Source of the DNA: Silvibacterium acidisoli
GTDB lineage: Bacteria; Acidobacteriota; Terriglobia; Terriglobales; Acidobacteriaceae
Direction of reading: 5' to 3'
DNA: 64,000 bases
Assembly (NCBI GenBank): GCA_022870745.1
Contig: CP085323.1
Location: 372,001-436,000, forward strand
The notes beneath the pieces were generated by a model. It did not search any database and was not told the origin of the DNA. It saw only the letters and a list, made by a program, of their open reading frames with translations. Shown here in pieces: positions 27,511 through 35,258 of this stretch (its first letter is position 1; the number at the start of each line of letters is the position of its first letter). The position numbers were made by a program, and so were the translations under genes.

Positions 27511-28839
27511 ATGGCTCAAATCTACCCATTTCGCGCTCTCCGCTATAACCCGTCGATCGTCCGCGTCGACAAGGTGGTGACCCAGCCCTACGATAAGGTC
27601 TCTCCCGCGATGCAGCAGGCGTACTACCAGCGCAGCCCCTACAACCTGATCCGCGTCATTCTCGGCCTGCCCGAACTCTTCGACTCCGAGCAGGACAATG
27701 TCTACACCAGGGCGGCGGCAAGCTTTCGCGAATGGCGCGACAAGGGCATCCTGATGCAGGAGGCCGAGCCCTGTGTCTTCGGCTACGCGCAGCGCTTTAC
27801 CGTTCCCGGCACGAACGAGCAGGTAGAGCGGCGTGGATTTATCGCACTTGGCCAGCTCTCCGATTACAGCGAGAAGATCGTCTTCCGCCACGAACAGACG
27901 CTTGCCAAACCCAAGGACGACCGCCGCAGGCTGCTCGAGGCGACGCGCGCGCATTTCGGGCAGATTTTCATGCTCTACTCCGATCCCGGAAGAACCGCGG
28001 AGAGCCTGCTCTTCGAGGGTGAGGCCGCGCCCGACATCGAGGTGACGGACGACTACGGAGTACAGCACCTTGTATGGCGGGTGAACGATGCCGGAACCAT
28101 CAATATGCTCACCACCGCCCTCGACGACAAAAAACTGATCATCGCCGATGGACATCATCGCTACGAAACGGCGCTGCTATACGCAAAAGACCACGCGCCG
28201 AAGACGCCAGTAGAAGCGGTCGAACGCAACTCATACACGGCTCCGCAGCCGGCCTATCCCGAAGCAGCCGTAATGATGACCTTCGTGAATATGGACTCCG
28301 ACGGCCTGGTGATCCTGCCGACGCACCGCGTTGTCTCGGGACTGGCTGATTTCAAGGCGACAGACTTCCTGAAGAAAGCCGCCGAGTTTTTCGAGGTCGA
28401 GACACTTCCGCAGGAAGATGCGACGGTGTTGACAGCACGGCTGGCTTCTCTGCGTCCGCAAACGGCATTTGTCTGCGTTACTCGCGAAGGCTGTTCCCTT
28501 TTGAAAGCGAAGCCAGAAGTGATGGCAAGCGCGATGAACGGCACACCCGACCGGCAGCAGCGGCTCGATGTTTCCCGCCTGCATGAGATTGTTCTCGGCC
28601 GGCTGCTGGGCATTTCGCCGGCGGACATTCTCAACCAGACGCACCTTACCTATGTGCGCGAAGCCGCGGAAGCCATCGAGCAAGTCGCCGCTGGGACCTC
28701 CGACGTAGCATTCCTGATGAATCCGGTGACCCTCGATCAGCTGCGTGAAACCGCTTTTGCGGGTGAGGTGATGCCGCAGAAGTCGACCGATTTCTTCCCC
28801 AAACTATTGAGCGGCCTGACGATCTATGCATTGGATTAG
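27511..28839 (+). CDS. DUF1015 family protein
   Basis: 442 residues. N-terminus IYPFRALRYNPSIVRVDKVVTQPYDKVSP and internal IADGHHRYETALLY are the DUF1015 hallmarks. Members resemble the ParB/sulfiredoxin-like SerK serine kinases of archaea, so a nucleotide-dependent kinase is possible, but the bacterial function is not established. Its 3' end overlaps the next gene (a cell-wall amidase) by 14 bp, which places it in a wall-related operon. Confidence 0.9.
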   Translation: MAQIYPFRALRYNPSIVRVDKVVTQPYDKVSPAMQQAYYQRSPYNLIRVILGLPELFDSEQDNVYTRAAASFREWRDKGILMQEAEPCVFGYAQRFTVPGTNEQVERRGFIALGQLSDYSEKIVFRHEQTLAKPKDDRRRLLEATRAHFGQIFMLYSDPGRTAESLLFEGEAAPDIEVTDDYGVQHLVWRVNDAGTINMLTTALDDKKLIIADGHHRYETALLYAKDHAPKTPVEAVERNSYTAPQPAYPEAAVMMTFVNMDSDGLVILPTHRVVSGLADFKATDFLKKAAEFFEVETLPQEDATVLTARLASLRPQTAFVCVTREGCSLLKAKPEVMASAMNGTPDRQQRLDVSRLHEIVLGRLLGISPADILNQTHLTYVREAAEAIEQVAAGTSDVAFLMNPVTLDQLRETAFAGEVMPQKSTDFFPKLLSGLTIYALD

Positions 28840-29572
28840 CCGCGCCGGCATGTCCGCGCTGTTTCTGGCCCTTACTGCAGCCTCGGCTCAGGACGCTCCG
28901 CAGGCCGTGCAGATTCCACAACAATCGCCCGCGAACCCGCCGCATCTTCCCGCAGCCGTTTCCACGCCGGCGGTTCCACGCTTTATGGTCGTTATCGATG
29001 CCGCCCATGGAGGCAACGAGACCGGCGCGCGCATCAGCGATCATCTGCTGGAAAAAGACCTCACGCTCAGCCTCTCCATCCGGCTGCGATCCATACTTTC
29101 GGCCCACGGCATCGGCGTGGTCACCACGCGGGAGAGCGACGCAAATGTTCCCGCAACGACGCGGGCCGAGCTGGCCGACCGCTCCGCCGCAGCCGCCTGC
29201 ATCCTGATCCATGCGACGACTACCGGCAGTGGTGTCCATATCTACACCTCGTCGCTCGCGCCCTCGACCGCAACCCGCTTCATGCCCTGGCAGACGGCAC
29301 AGGCCGGTTACGTAACCCAGAGCCTGAAGCTGGCTTCAGAGATCGATTCGGCACTGGCGCATGCAGAGATTCCGGTAACGCTGGGCCGCACCGCGCTGCA
29401 ACCGATGGACAGCTTCACCTGCCCGTCCGTTGCGGTCGAGATTGCCCCGCTGGCGGCAAACAGCTCCACCAAGGCCAAAGCACTTGACGATGCGGGATAC
29501 CAGCGCACGTTGCTCGATGCCCTGACGGCTGCTCTGGACGAATGGCGCAATGACTGGAGGCAGCAGCCGTGA
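28826..29572 (+). CDS. N-acetylmuramoyl-L-alanine amidase (Amidase_3)
   Basis: 248 residues with signal peptide (SALFLALTAASAQ). Zinc amidase of the AmiC fold: VVIDAAHGGNETGAR (His), HLLEKDLTL (Glu), CILIHAT (His), and the catalytic Glu in SVAVEIAPLA. Cuts the bond between MurNAc and the stem peptide in the periplasm. The catalytic domain fills the protein; no extra targeting domain is present. The next gene begins at overlapping GTGA. Confidence 0.88.
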   Translation: MHWISRAGMSALFLALTAASAQDAPQAVQIPQQSPANPPHLPAAVSTPAVPRFMVVIDAAHGGNETGARISDHLLEKDLTLSLSIRLRSILSAHGIGVVTTRESDANVPATTRAELADRSAAAACILIHATTTGSGVHIYTSSLAPSTATRFMPWQTAQAGYVTQSLKLASEIDSALAHAEIPVTLGRTALQPMDSFTCPSVAVEIAPLAANSSTKAKALDDAGYQRTLLDALTAALDEWRNDWRQQP

Positions 29573-30195
29573 TCTCCCGAGCGCAGCGCATCCTGTTTTT
29601 CACCATGCTGATCGCCGCGGTCACCATGGCCGCGATCCTGATCCGGCTGCGCGAGCGCGCACAGGACCGTCTGTACCGCGCGCAGAGCGCAATGCCGCTG
29701 GTGGAACCGGTCGAAGCTCCGCCAACGGCCATCACCCTGCTGATTCCAAACGACGCCGATGGTTCGCTGCTCGAAAGCCAGCGCAGCCTGCCGCTGCCGC
29801 AGGACGAAAACGCGCGCGCGAGGATCATCCTGACCACGCTGCTTAGCGCCTATCGCGAGCCGCATTCCACGCATCCGATGGGCGGAGCAAGCCTGGCTCC
29901 GGGCACAGAAACGCCGGGAGTGGATGAGGTCTTTCTGATGCCGGTGCCACAAAGCAAGCAAGGGAAAATGGCAGTTGTGAACTTCAGCCCCTCGTTCGGG
30001 CAGATGCACCCTTCCGGCATTGAGCCGGAGACGCTGACGCTGCTTTCGATTATCGGCACGCTGCATGCGAACCTGCCTGACATCGCCCAGGTCCGCTTCC
30101 TGGTCGATGGGCGCCAGGCCGATACGCTGGCCGGCCACGCCGACCTGACGCGCGTCTACGTAGCCTCGGACAGCGCCATGGGAGGCGGTCAGTAA
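29569..30195 (+). CDS. GerMN-domain protein
   Basis: 208 residues from GTG 29569, overlapping the amidase stop by 4 bp. One N-terminal membrane anchor (ILFFTMLIAAVTMAAILI), then a periplasmic GerMN domain: VVNFSPSFGQMHPSG, TLLSIIGTLHANLPDIAQVRFLVDG. GerMN domains occur in spore and wall proteins and often accompany Amidase_3 enzymes, so this one probably localises or regulates the upstream amidase. That role is inference. Confidence 0.85.
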   Translation: MISRAQRILFFTMLIAAVTMAAILIRLRERAQDRLYRAQSAMPLVEPVEAPPTAITLLIPNDADGSLLESQRSLPLPQDENARARIILTTLLSAYREPHSTHPMGGASLAPGTETPGVDEVFLMPVPQSKQGKMAVVNFSPSFGQMHPSGIEPETLTLLSIIGTLHANLPDIAQVRFLVDGRQADTLAGHADLTRVYVASDSAMGGGQ

Positions 30196-30197
30196 CC

Positions 30198-31001
30198 ATG
30201 CGCATCGGTGTCTTCGATTCAGGTTTCGGCGGGCTGACCGTGCTCCGTGCGCTGATGGACAGGTTGCCATCCGCCGACTATATCTATCTCGGCGACACAG
30301 CCCGTTTGCCCTACGGCGCGAAATCGCAACAGACCGTCGCGCGTTACGCGGTGTCGAGCGCAAAGTTTCTCGTCGAAGAACAGAAGGCCGACTACCTGGT
30401 CATCGCCTGCAATACGGCTTCTGCACTGGCGCTCGACGCAATTCGCGAGTCGGTGAGTGTTCCGGTGCTGGGCGTGATTGAGACAGGCGCAAACGCAGCA
30501 AAGGATGCGACCGAAAGCGGCGACGTACTGGTGATAGCAACCGCCGCGACCGTCGAGAGCCATGCCTATGCAGAGGCCTGCCGCGAGCGCGGAATGCGTG
30601 CCGTGGAAAAAGCCTGTCCGCTGCTCGTTCCGCTGGTCGAAGAAGGATGGATCGACCATCCGGTGACCGACGAGGTGCTGCGTATCTACCTCTCCGAGCT
30701 GCTGGCCGATGCCGCAGGCAGGCCTGACACGCTGGTGCTTGGCTGCACCCATTATCCCCTGCTGCGAACGAAGATCGAGGAAGCGGTTCCGGAGACGATC
30801 CGGGTTATCGACTCTGCAGAAGCGACGGCAACGCAGGTAGCGGACGCCCTTTGTCTTCCCGCCGAGTTCTGCCGCGAGGACGGGAAGCCACACGAGCGCA
30901 GATTCTTCGCCACTGACTCCGTGAAAAAGTTCCAGACGCTGGGTTCGCGCTTTCTCGGTGCGCCGATGGATAAAGTGGAGCTCCTCGATCTGGGAGGCTG
31001 A
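30198..31001 (+). CDS. murI: glutamate racemase
   Basis: 267 residues. Converts L- to D-glutamate for peptidoglycan. Signatures: IGVFDSGFGGLTVLRAL, YLGDTARLPYG, with the two catalytic cysteines Cys71 in IACNTAS and Cys183 in LGCTHYPLL. ATG at 30198 comes two bases after the stop of the GerMN gene, so DUF1015, amidase, GerMN and murI form one operon. Confidence 0.97.
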   Translation: MRIGVFDSGFGGLTVLRALMDRLPSADYIYLGDTARLPYGAKSQQTVARYAVSSAKFLVEEQKADYLVIACNTASALALDAIRESVSVPVLGVIETGANAAKDATESGDVLVIATAATVESHAYAEACRERGMRAVEKACPLLVPLVEEGWIDHPVTDEVLRIYLSELLADAAGRPDTLVLGCTHYPLLRTKIEEAVPETIRVIDSAEATATQVADALCLPAEFCREDGKPHERRFFATDSVKKFQTLGSRFLGAPMDKVELLDLGG

Positions 31002-31008
31002 CGGGGCC

Positions 31009-32856
31009 CTAGTTGTCTGCCACCTGCACCATGTTGCGTCCCGCATTTTTGGCGCGATAGAGAGCTGCGTCGGCTGCTGATACGAGTTCATTGACAACCG
31101 ATTCCTGCGACGGAGTCGCGGTGGCGCAACCGACGCTGATCGTGATGATCTCCCGCGGAGCGCCGCGATGCGAGAAGCTCATCGCCTGCACGGCGGCACG
31201 CATCTGTTCCGCGATCTGTTCCGCACCTTCCGCAGATGTGTTAGGCAACACGACAGCGAATTCTTCCCCACCGTAGCGAGCGACAAGGTCTGCCGGGCGG
31301 CAGATCTTGTCCCGCGTGATACGGGCGATCTCGCGCAGACAGTCATCGCCGCGCAGGTGGCCATGGAGGTCGTTATATTCCTTGAAGTGATCCACGTCGA
31401 CCAGCAGAAAGGAGATCGGATGCTGGTTGCGGATGGCCAGCTTCCATTCCTGCTCCAGAACCTGGTCGAGGCGACGGCGATTGGCGATGCCGGTGAGCCC
31501 GTCGAGGCTGGCAAGATTCTCCACCAGCTGGAAGGCCTTGGCCAGCTCATCTTCCGCTGCTTTCCGGCCCGAGATGTCGCGCACCACGTTCACAAAGCCG
31601 ATGGGCTTGCCGCTCATCGGATCGCGATAGAGCCGCATGTTGGCCTCCATCCAGAGATAACTGCCATCCTTGCGGCGACAGCGATAAGAGAGGAATCTTT
31701 CGGGACCGCCATGGAGGACACCCTCGAGCAGGGTTGAGAGAGACGCCATGTCATCAGGATGCACGATCTGCCTGTACGAGCCCCCTACGAGCTCTTCGGG
31801 CGACCAGCCCAGAAGCTCCGTCGATGCGGGCGACACATAACGCCGCACTCCGTCGAGATCGGTCAGCACGATAATGTCGCGCGAGGTCTCGGCAAGCAGC
31901 CGGAAGTAAGCTTCGCTGGCCTGCAGGCTCTTCTGGAAGCGCCGGCTCTCGGCCATCACCACTTCCAGCAGATACAACGTGATCATGGACGCAGCGATGA
32001 AGAACTGGAAAGTGAGGACCTGGGCCTCGATCGAGCGGTTGCGCATCAGCGCAACCGGGCCGTGACCGGCAGCAGTAAAGAATCCGCCGAGGACGGAAAC
32101 CGAGAGCAGCCCCAACGTGGAACCAGCCAGCCCCGCACGCATGCCCAAAAACAGCAGGCACGGAACTACAAGAAACAAGGACGGATAGCTCGTCTGCCAG
32201 AAAACCCATCCGCTAATCACGATGAGAAATAGGAACGGCGGAATCCCGTCAGTAAGCAGTTCTTTCCACCGATGGCTCGCCTGCCGGTATGCAAGGCAGA
32301 GCGGAGTAACCGTCGCAATACCGAGCACGTCGGCTGTCGCCCACATCCGAAAGACGTGCGCCATCTCTTTCGAATGAAACTTCTGCAGCACAAGAGAGGC
32401 AATGAGCGTAGCCACTGCGGGGCCAGGGATAGCCCCAAACAGCAGAAAGCGGGCCATCTCGCGCCCCTGCGTCAGGTCGGGCTCCGCAGGAAGCACCTTG
32501 CGCAGCAGGAACCCTGCGATAGAAACCTCCAGCATATTGCAGCCCGCAAGGTAGAAGGCCGTAAACGATGGATTAGACAGGCTGATGTTGATACCGAAAT
32601 CGACCGCAAGACCCACCGTAAGATACGCGGACCAATGCCTTCGTGGCGACAACAGCAAGACACCAAGAAGCATGCCGTTGGATGGCCACACAACCGTGAT
32701 GCCGCCAGTACGCTCGTTCAGCAGCAATGCTGCCAGGGATAAAGAAGACAGCACGATGGCGAGAGTCACCAGGCGCCATACTTGCGGAAGGACGCGCAGG
32801 CTGCTGCGGTCAGTTCCAGGGTCGTGGCTCATTGCGATCGCTGCCATATGCCTCAA
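31009..32856 (-). CDS. MASE1-PAS-GGDEF diguanylate cyclase
   Basis: 615 residues (Met at 32832 is an alternative start). About eight N-terminal membrane helices match MASE1 ([42 protein letters not shown]). A PAS domain follows ([31 protein letters not shown] part [17 protein letters not shown]), then GGDEF with RYGGEEF. The I-site RPAD lies five residues ahead, so it should be active and feedback-inhibited. Converges on murI with only 7 bp between stops. Confidence 0.93.
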   Translation of the reverse strand: MRHMAAIAMSHDPGTDRSSLRVLPQVWRLVTLAIVLSSLSLAALLLNERTGGITVVWPSNGMLLGVLLLSPRRHWSAYLTVGLAVDFGINISLSNPSFTAFYLAGCNMLEVSIAGFLLRKVLPAEPDLTQGREMARFLLFGAIPGPAVATLIASLVLQKFHSKEMAHVFRMWATADVLGIATVTPLCLAYRQASHRWKELLTDGIPPFLFLIVISGWVFWQTSYPSLFLVVPCLLFLGMRAGLAGSTLGLLSVSVLGGFFTAAGHGPVALMRNRSIEAQVLTFQFFIAASMITLYLLEVVMAESRRFQKSLQASEAYFRLLAETSRDIIVLTDLDGVRRYVSPASTELLGWSPEELVGGSYRQIVHPDDMASLSTLLEGVLHGGPERFLSYRCRRKDGSYLWMEANMRLYRDPMSGKPIGFVNVVRDISGRKAAEDELAKAFQLVENLASLDGLTGIANRRRLDQVLEQEWKLAIRNQHPISFLLVDVDHFKEYNDLHGHLRGDDCLREIARITRDKICRPADLVARYGGEEFAVVLPNTSAEGAEQIAEQMRAAVQAMSFSHRGAPREIITISVGCATATPSQESVVNELVSAADAALYRAKNAGRNMVQVADN

Positions 32857-33024
32857 CTCATCGCCGATAAAAACGGGTAGGCGAAGGCCTGTTTCAAGGC
32901 GCGACTTCAGAATGCGATGAAAAGGGTCCTTAGTGAAAAATCTACACCACTACAGCTATGGATTGCGAGAGATGATTTTTGCCGTTTCCGGCTGCTATCC
33001 TTTCACTTTGGAGGAAGTTGTCTC

Positions 33025-33792
33025 ATGCTGAACCTTGAAGGCCGCGTAGCGGTGGTATTTGGACTGGCGAATAAACGCAGCATCGCCTGGGGCATTGCAC
33101 AGAAGCTTCATGAGGCGGGCGCAAAGCTGGCCATCAGCTACCAGAACGAGCGGCTGAAGGCCGAAGCGCAGGACCTGATCGCCGAACTGCCCGGTTCCGA
33201 AGCCTTCCAGTGCGATGTATCGAACGATGCCGAGATCGAACAGGTCTTCGCGCACCTGAAGGAGAAGTACGGCAAGCTGCACGTGCTGGTGCACTCGGTA
33301 GCCTACGCTCCCGCCGATGAACTGAAGAACGACTTCATCCACACCTCCCGCGACGGCTTCCGCGTGGCGCACGACATCAGCGTCTATTCGCTGATCGCCG
33401 TCAGCCGCGCTGCCTCGGCCCTAATGACCGACGGCGGCAGCATCATCACCCTCAGCTACTACGGCGCGGAGAAGGTAGTTCCCCACTACAACGTCATGGG
33501 CGTCGCGAAAGCCGCGCTCGAGGCGACCGTCCGTTACCTCGCAGCCGACCTCGGCAGGCGGAACATTCGCGTAAACGCCATCAGCGCCGGCCCCATCAAG
33601 ACGCTGGCTGCCCGCGGCATCGGCGGCCTCAGCGAAATGCTCAAAGCGCACGCCGATCGCGCTCCCCTGCATCGCAACACCGAGCAGTCGGAAGTAGGCA
33701 GTACGGCTGTATATCTGGCCTCAGACCTCGCCAGCGGCGTAACCGGTGAGACCATCTATGTCGACTCGGGCTACAACATCATGGGGTTCTAA
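33025..33792 (+). CDS. fabI: enoyl-[acyl-carrier-protein] reductase (NADH)
   Basis: 255 residues from ATG 33025, with GGAGGA nine bases upstream; the frame is open to 32917 but that extension is not family-like. Last reductive step of fatty-acid elongation. FabI traits: GLANKRSIAWGIAQ cofactor loop, SVAYAPADEL, and active-site region SYYGAEKVVPHYNVMGVAK (Tyr and Lys of the YxxxMxxxK type), then RVNAISAGPIKTLAARGI. Single gene ended by a nested hairpin. Confidence 0.96.
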   Translation: MLNLEGRVAVVFGLANKRSIAWGIAQKLHEAGAKLAISYQNERLKAEAQDLIAELPGSEAFQCDVSNDAEIEQVFAHLKEKYGKLHVLVHSVAYAPADELKNDFIHTSRDGFRVAHDISVYSLIAVSRAASALMTDGGSIITLSYYGAEKVVPHYNVMGVAKAALEATVRYLAADLGRRNIRVNAISAGPIKTLAARGIGGLSEMLKAHADRAPLHRNTEQSEVGSTAVYLASDLASGVTGETIYVDSGYNIMGF

Positions 33793-33805
33793 TAAGGCAG
33801 GGTCT

Positions 33806-33900
33806 AGGATTTAGGAATTAGGCATTAGAAAAACAAAAAATAAAGAGGCGGAGCTTATGCTCCGCCTCTTCTCATTCCTAACCCCTGATTCCTAAATCCT
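33806..33900. repeat. nested inverted repeat around the fabI terminator
   Basis: Outer arms AGGATTTAGGAATTAGG (33806-33822) and CCTGATTCCTAAATCCT (33884-33900) match at 16 of 17 positions and enclose a separate perfect 12-bp terminator stem. The outer AT-rich arms are not part of a normal terminator and look like a mobile or REP-type element. Confidence 0.6.
33843..33870. terminator. bidirectional terminator after fabI
   Basis: Perfect 12-bp stem AAGAGGCGGAGC / GCTCCGCCTCTT with loop TTAT, between convergent fabI and the NIF3-like gene. Confidence 0.88.
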
Positions 33901-33910
33901 GTTTCCTGTC

Positions 33911-34771
33911 CTAAGGCCTCCACATCGCCTGCCCTGCCTGGATGTTGTCGACGCGAACGCCGGGAAATAGCGCCTGAATCTGGGGTGTGGCCTCGACCAT
34001 TCCCGGCTCTTCCGACACTTCATGACCCAGCAGAATCAGCGCCTTCGGCTTGCCCTGCGCCATGGCATCGTTCGCGTAGATGACCGTCTCCCACTCCGAC
34101 GCTTCGCCTGCGACGAGCACCTGCACATCGTCTCGACGCAGCATGATCACCTGTTTCTCGAGTCCCGAAGCGCCTGGCAAGAGCCCCACGCCGGTCACGA
34201 CCAGCTTGGGATCGCCGACCACGCGCATCGTTTTCGACCCCGTCTTCTTCTCGAGGTAGTCGACAAGTTCACCGAGCGTCGTCTGGGGAATCTTCACAAG
34301 ATGATAGGGACGGGCCGCGTTCTTGTCCGTAACGTACTGCGTCCAGCCAAGCTTCTTTACCAGCGCGACGGCAAAGTCGTCCGGCTGTGTCGCATGAATC
34401 TCATCGTGCATGCGGTAGACGACCATGTGATGAGCCTTGATAAAGGCCAGCTTGTCCTTGTAGACAGCGTCGTCTTTGAAGAACGTGGTGTCATCCGGAT
34501 GGTTATAGAAGGTCGGCTCGTGGCTGATGATGAGATTGTCGCCGCGCTTCGCCGCTTCCTGAAGTACCTGCATCGTATCCATAAAAGTCGTTGCGATGCC
34601 GGTGACCGGCGTCGAGGGATCTCCGGCTTTAAGCGTGTCGACCGTGTTCGCCGGCGGATGGTTGCCGTAGCGCTCCTTGATCTTCTGGAAAGCATCGCCA
34701 GCGGTGAGGGTTTGGGAAAATGCAGGAACGGCAACAAGGGTGAGAGCAAGCAGGCCGACGGGAGTTTTCAT
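33911..34771 (-). CDS. exported NIF3-like (DUF34) protein
   Basis: 286 residues from ATG 34771 (Met at 34783 and 34819 also possible). A clear signal peptide (MKTPVGLLALTLVAVPAFSQ) precedes a NIF3 domain: GIATTFMDTMQVLQEAAKRG, metal-site DNLIISHEPTFYNH, GVGLLPGASG, and a C-terminal LLGHEVSEEPGM with His/Glu ligands. Cytosolic NIF3 proteins bind two metal ions and have disputed hydrolase roles; export is unusual. Single gene. Confidence 0.8.
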   Translation of the reverse strand: MKTPVGLLALTLVAVPAFSQTLTAGDAFQKIKERYGNHPPANTVDTLKAGDPSTPVTGIATTFMDTMQVLQEAAKRGDNLIISHEPTFYNHPDDTTFFKDDAVYKDKLAFIKAHHMVVYRMHDEIHATQPDDFAVALVKKLGWTQYVTDKNAARPYHLVKIPQTTLGELVDYLEKKTGSKTMRVVGDPKLVVTGVGLLPGASGLEKQVIMLRRDDVQVLVAGEASEWETVIYANDAMAQGKPKALILLGHEVSEEPGMVEATPQIQALFPGVRVDNIQAGQAMWRP

Positions 34772-34811
34772 GGTCGGTAACATCTTAGCCGAACGGAACA
34801 AACGCTTGCCG

Positions 34812-34855
34812 CAAAGCAAAAGGCCGGAAGGATTCCCTTCCGGCCTTTTGCTTTG
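34812..34855 (-). terminator. terminator of the thrC-sulfur carrier operon
   Basis: Perfect 20-bp stem (arms CAAAGCAAAAGGCCGGAAGG and its complement) with loop ATTC, downstream of the sulfur-carrier gene on the minus strand. It separates that operon from the NIF3-like gene. Confidence 0.9.
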
Positions 34856-34867
34856 ATGTTTTGGAAG

Positions 34868-34922
34868 GGCACGGCTTCAGCCGTGCCGCTATCGTTTTGT
34901 GATGCAAGCGGCTTCAGCCGCT
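34868..34922. repeat. pair of REP-like palindromes
   Basis: GGCACGGCTTCAGCCGTGCC at 34868-34887 and AGCGGCTTCAGCCGCT at 34907-34922 share the core GCGGCTTCAGCCGC-like centre GGCTTCAGCC but differ in the outer, still complementary bases. Compensated arms imply that the stem structure is kept. Confidence 0.6.
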
Positions 34923-34934
34923 GAGGAGCTGCGC

Positions 34935-35258
34935 TTAGCAGCAGGTACAGTCTTCCTGTCCACAGTAGGAACAGCAGCTACAGCTTCCGCCGGCGATCGA
35001 CGGGATGACGAGAACTTCGTCGCCGTCCTTGAAGGTGTACTTCTCGTTGCCGAGGAAGCGGATGTCTTCCTCGTTCACGTAGAAGTTGATGAAGCGGCGA
35101 ACCTGACCCTGCTCATCGCGAAGATGGGTCTTCAGCTGCGGGAACTCGGTTTCGATATCCGTCAGAAGGTCGTTCAGGTTTGCTGCGTTCGACTGAATTT
35201 CCTTCTTACCTTCGGTGTGCTTCGTAAATGCGTTGGGCAACAAAACTCTAACGGACAC
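34935..35258 (-). CDS. MoaD/ThiS-like sulfur-carrier protein with Cys-rich tail
   Basis: 107 residues from GTG 35258, with AGGAGG five bases upstream. Beta-grasp ubiquitin-like fold: SVRVLLPNAFTKHTEGKKEI, LNDLLTDIETEFPQLKTHL, RRFINFYVNEEDIRFLG, DEVLVIPSIAGG. Carriers of this type hold sulfur as a C-terminal thiocarboxylate on the last Gly. Here Gly91 is followed by SCSCCSYCGQEDCTCC, with seven cysteines in sixteen residues, so the diglycine is not terminal. Known cases with extensions (QbsE, HcyS) are trimmed by a JAMM protease; none lies nearby. It overlaps thrC by 11 bp, an arrangement like CysO with the related enzyme CysM. Confidence 0.85.
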   Translation of the reverse strand: MSVRVLLPNAFTKHTEGKKEIQSNAANLNDLLTDIETEFPQLKTHLRDEQGQVRRFINFYVNEEDIRFLGNEKYTFKDGDEVLVIPSIAGGSCSCCSYCGQEDCTCC

